A stretch of 64,000 nt of DNA, from NCBI RefSeq assembly GCF_003324565.1, contig NZ_QOLA01000011.1, forward strand, positions 1 to 64,000, written 5' to 3'. Below the pieces are notes generated by a model that was not told the origin of the DNA, did no database searches, and saw only the letters and a program-made list of their open reading frames with translations. Origin of the DNA: Streptomyces sp. SDr-06. Its GTDB lineage: Bacteria > Actinomycetota > Actinomycetes > Streptomycetales > Streptomycetaceae. The position numbers were made by a program, and so were the translations under genes. This document shows, in pieces, positions 63,853-64,000 of the stretch. The first letter of the stretch is position 1. Every line of letters begins with the position of its first letter.

Positions 63853-64000
63853 ATGGGAGTCCTGAAGCGTTTCGAGCAGCGTCTCGAAGGCCTGGTCAAC
63901 GGCACCTTCGCGAAGGTCTTCAAGTCCGAGGTCCAGCCGGTCGAGATCGCCGGCGCGCTCCAGCGTGAGTGCGACAACAACGCATCGATCTGGAACAGGG
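63853..64000 (+). CDS. fhaA: FhaA-like protein (DUF3662/FHA), 5' part only
   Basis: The window ends after 49 codons. The N-terminus MGVLKRFEQRLEGLVNGTFA continues KVFKSEVQPVEIAGALQREC, the DUF3662 signature of actinobacterial FhaA, whose C-terminal FHA domain binds phosphothreonine and links Ser/Thr kinases to cell-wall synthesis. ATG 63853 follows a full AGGAGGTG. In relatives it starts the fhaA-fhaB-pp2C-rodA-pbp-pknAB cluster, which should lie to the right. Confidence 0.9.
   Translation, partial: MGVLKRFEQRLEGLVNGTFAKVFKSEVQPVEIAGALQRECDNNASIWNR

Overview
The window is high-GC actinobacterial DNA, almost certainly a Streptomyces chromosome. Evidence: strong G/C third-position bias, frequent GTG starts, ATGA/GTGA stop-start overlaps, a SARP/AfsR-like regulator, a PASTA kinase, a mycothiol-enzyme-family protein, a bacterial proteasome activator, and Streptomyces-style GC-rich intergenic repeats. 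Six exact copies of the ParB-binding site parS (GTTTCACGTGAAAC) and several perfect DnaA boxes place it near the replication origin. From memory the gene order resembles the S. coelicolor SCO3795-SCO3844 region; I could not check this.

Layout. 0.4-9.7 kb: aspS, a PAS/GAF/SpoIIE phosphatase-ATPase, an AI-2E family permease, a pirin, an SseB-like protein and a long acyl-CoA dehydrogenase with paired operator-like palindromes. 10.5-23.7 kb: M18 aminopeptidase, small membrane protein, SARP-NB-ARC-TPR regulator, DUF4232 lipoprotein, thioredoxin-NHL protein, LURP-one protein, nitrilase-like hydrolase, DinB/MDMPI protein, a GntR-MFS coupled pair and a secreted membrane-anchored protein. 24.0-28.6 kb: a first branched-chain 2-oxoacid dehydrogenase operon (E1alpha-E1beta-E2) divergent from an orphan NarL-type response regulator. 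28.7-39.9 kb: flavin-type protein, APH-like phosphotransferase, two divergent Ser/Thr kinases, a wall-facing protein, the proteasome activator, a quinone oxidoreductase, a potassium channel and a MobA-like/MoeA pair. 39.9-44.1 kb: a second branched-chain dehydrogenase operon divergent from an Lrp/AsnC regulator. 44.1-57.4 kb: phenylacetate catabolism (paaH-TetR and paaN, then paaABCDE), interrupted by a DUF5819-HTTM-TrmH operon and followed by an acyl-CoA dehydrogenase. 57.5-64 kb: rhodanese, J-domain protein, DUF2252 protein, a two-component system whose kinase has an extra C-terminal membrane and outer domain, tRNA-Leu(CAG), and the start of an FhaA-like gene cut by the window edge.

How it fits together. 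Much of the catabolic content feeds acyl-CoA metabolism: two branched-chain dehydrogenases (precursors for branched fatty acids and polyketides), the phenylacetyl-CoA epoxidase pathway and two acyl-CoA dehydrogenases. Three palindromes of the form ACCGANNNNTCGGT lie at paaN, at paaA and between the second bkd operon and its AsnC neighbour, suggesting that one TetR regulator links phenylacetate and branched-chain catabolism. The same intergenic regions carry DnaA boxes. Intergenic space is rich in dispersed and tandem repeats, described individually. No CRISPR array, transposase, prophage or biosynthetic gene cluster was seen.
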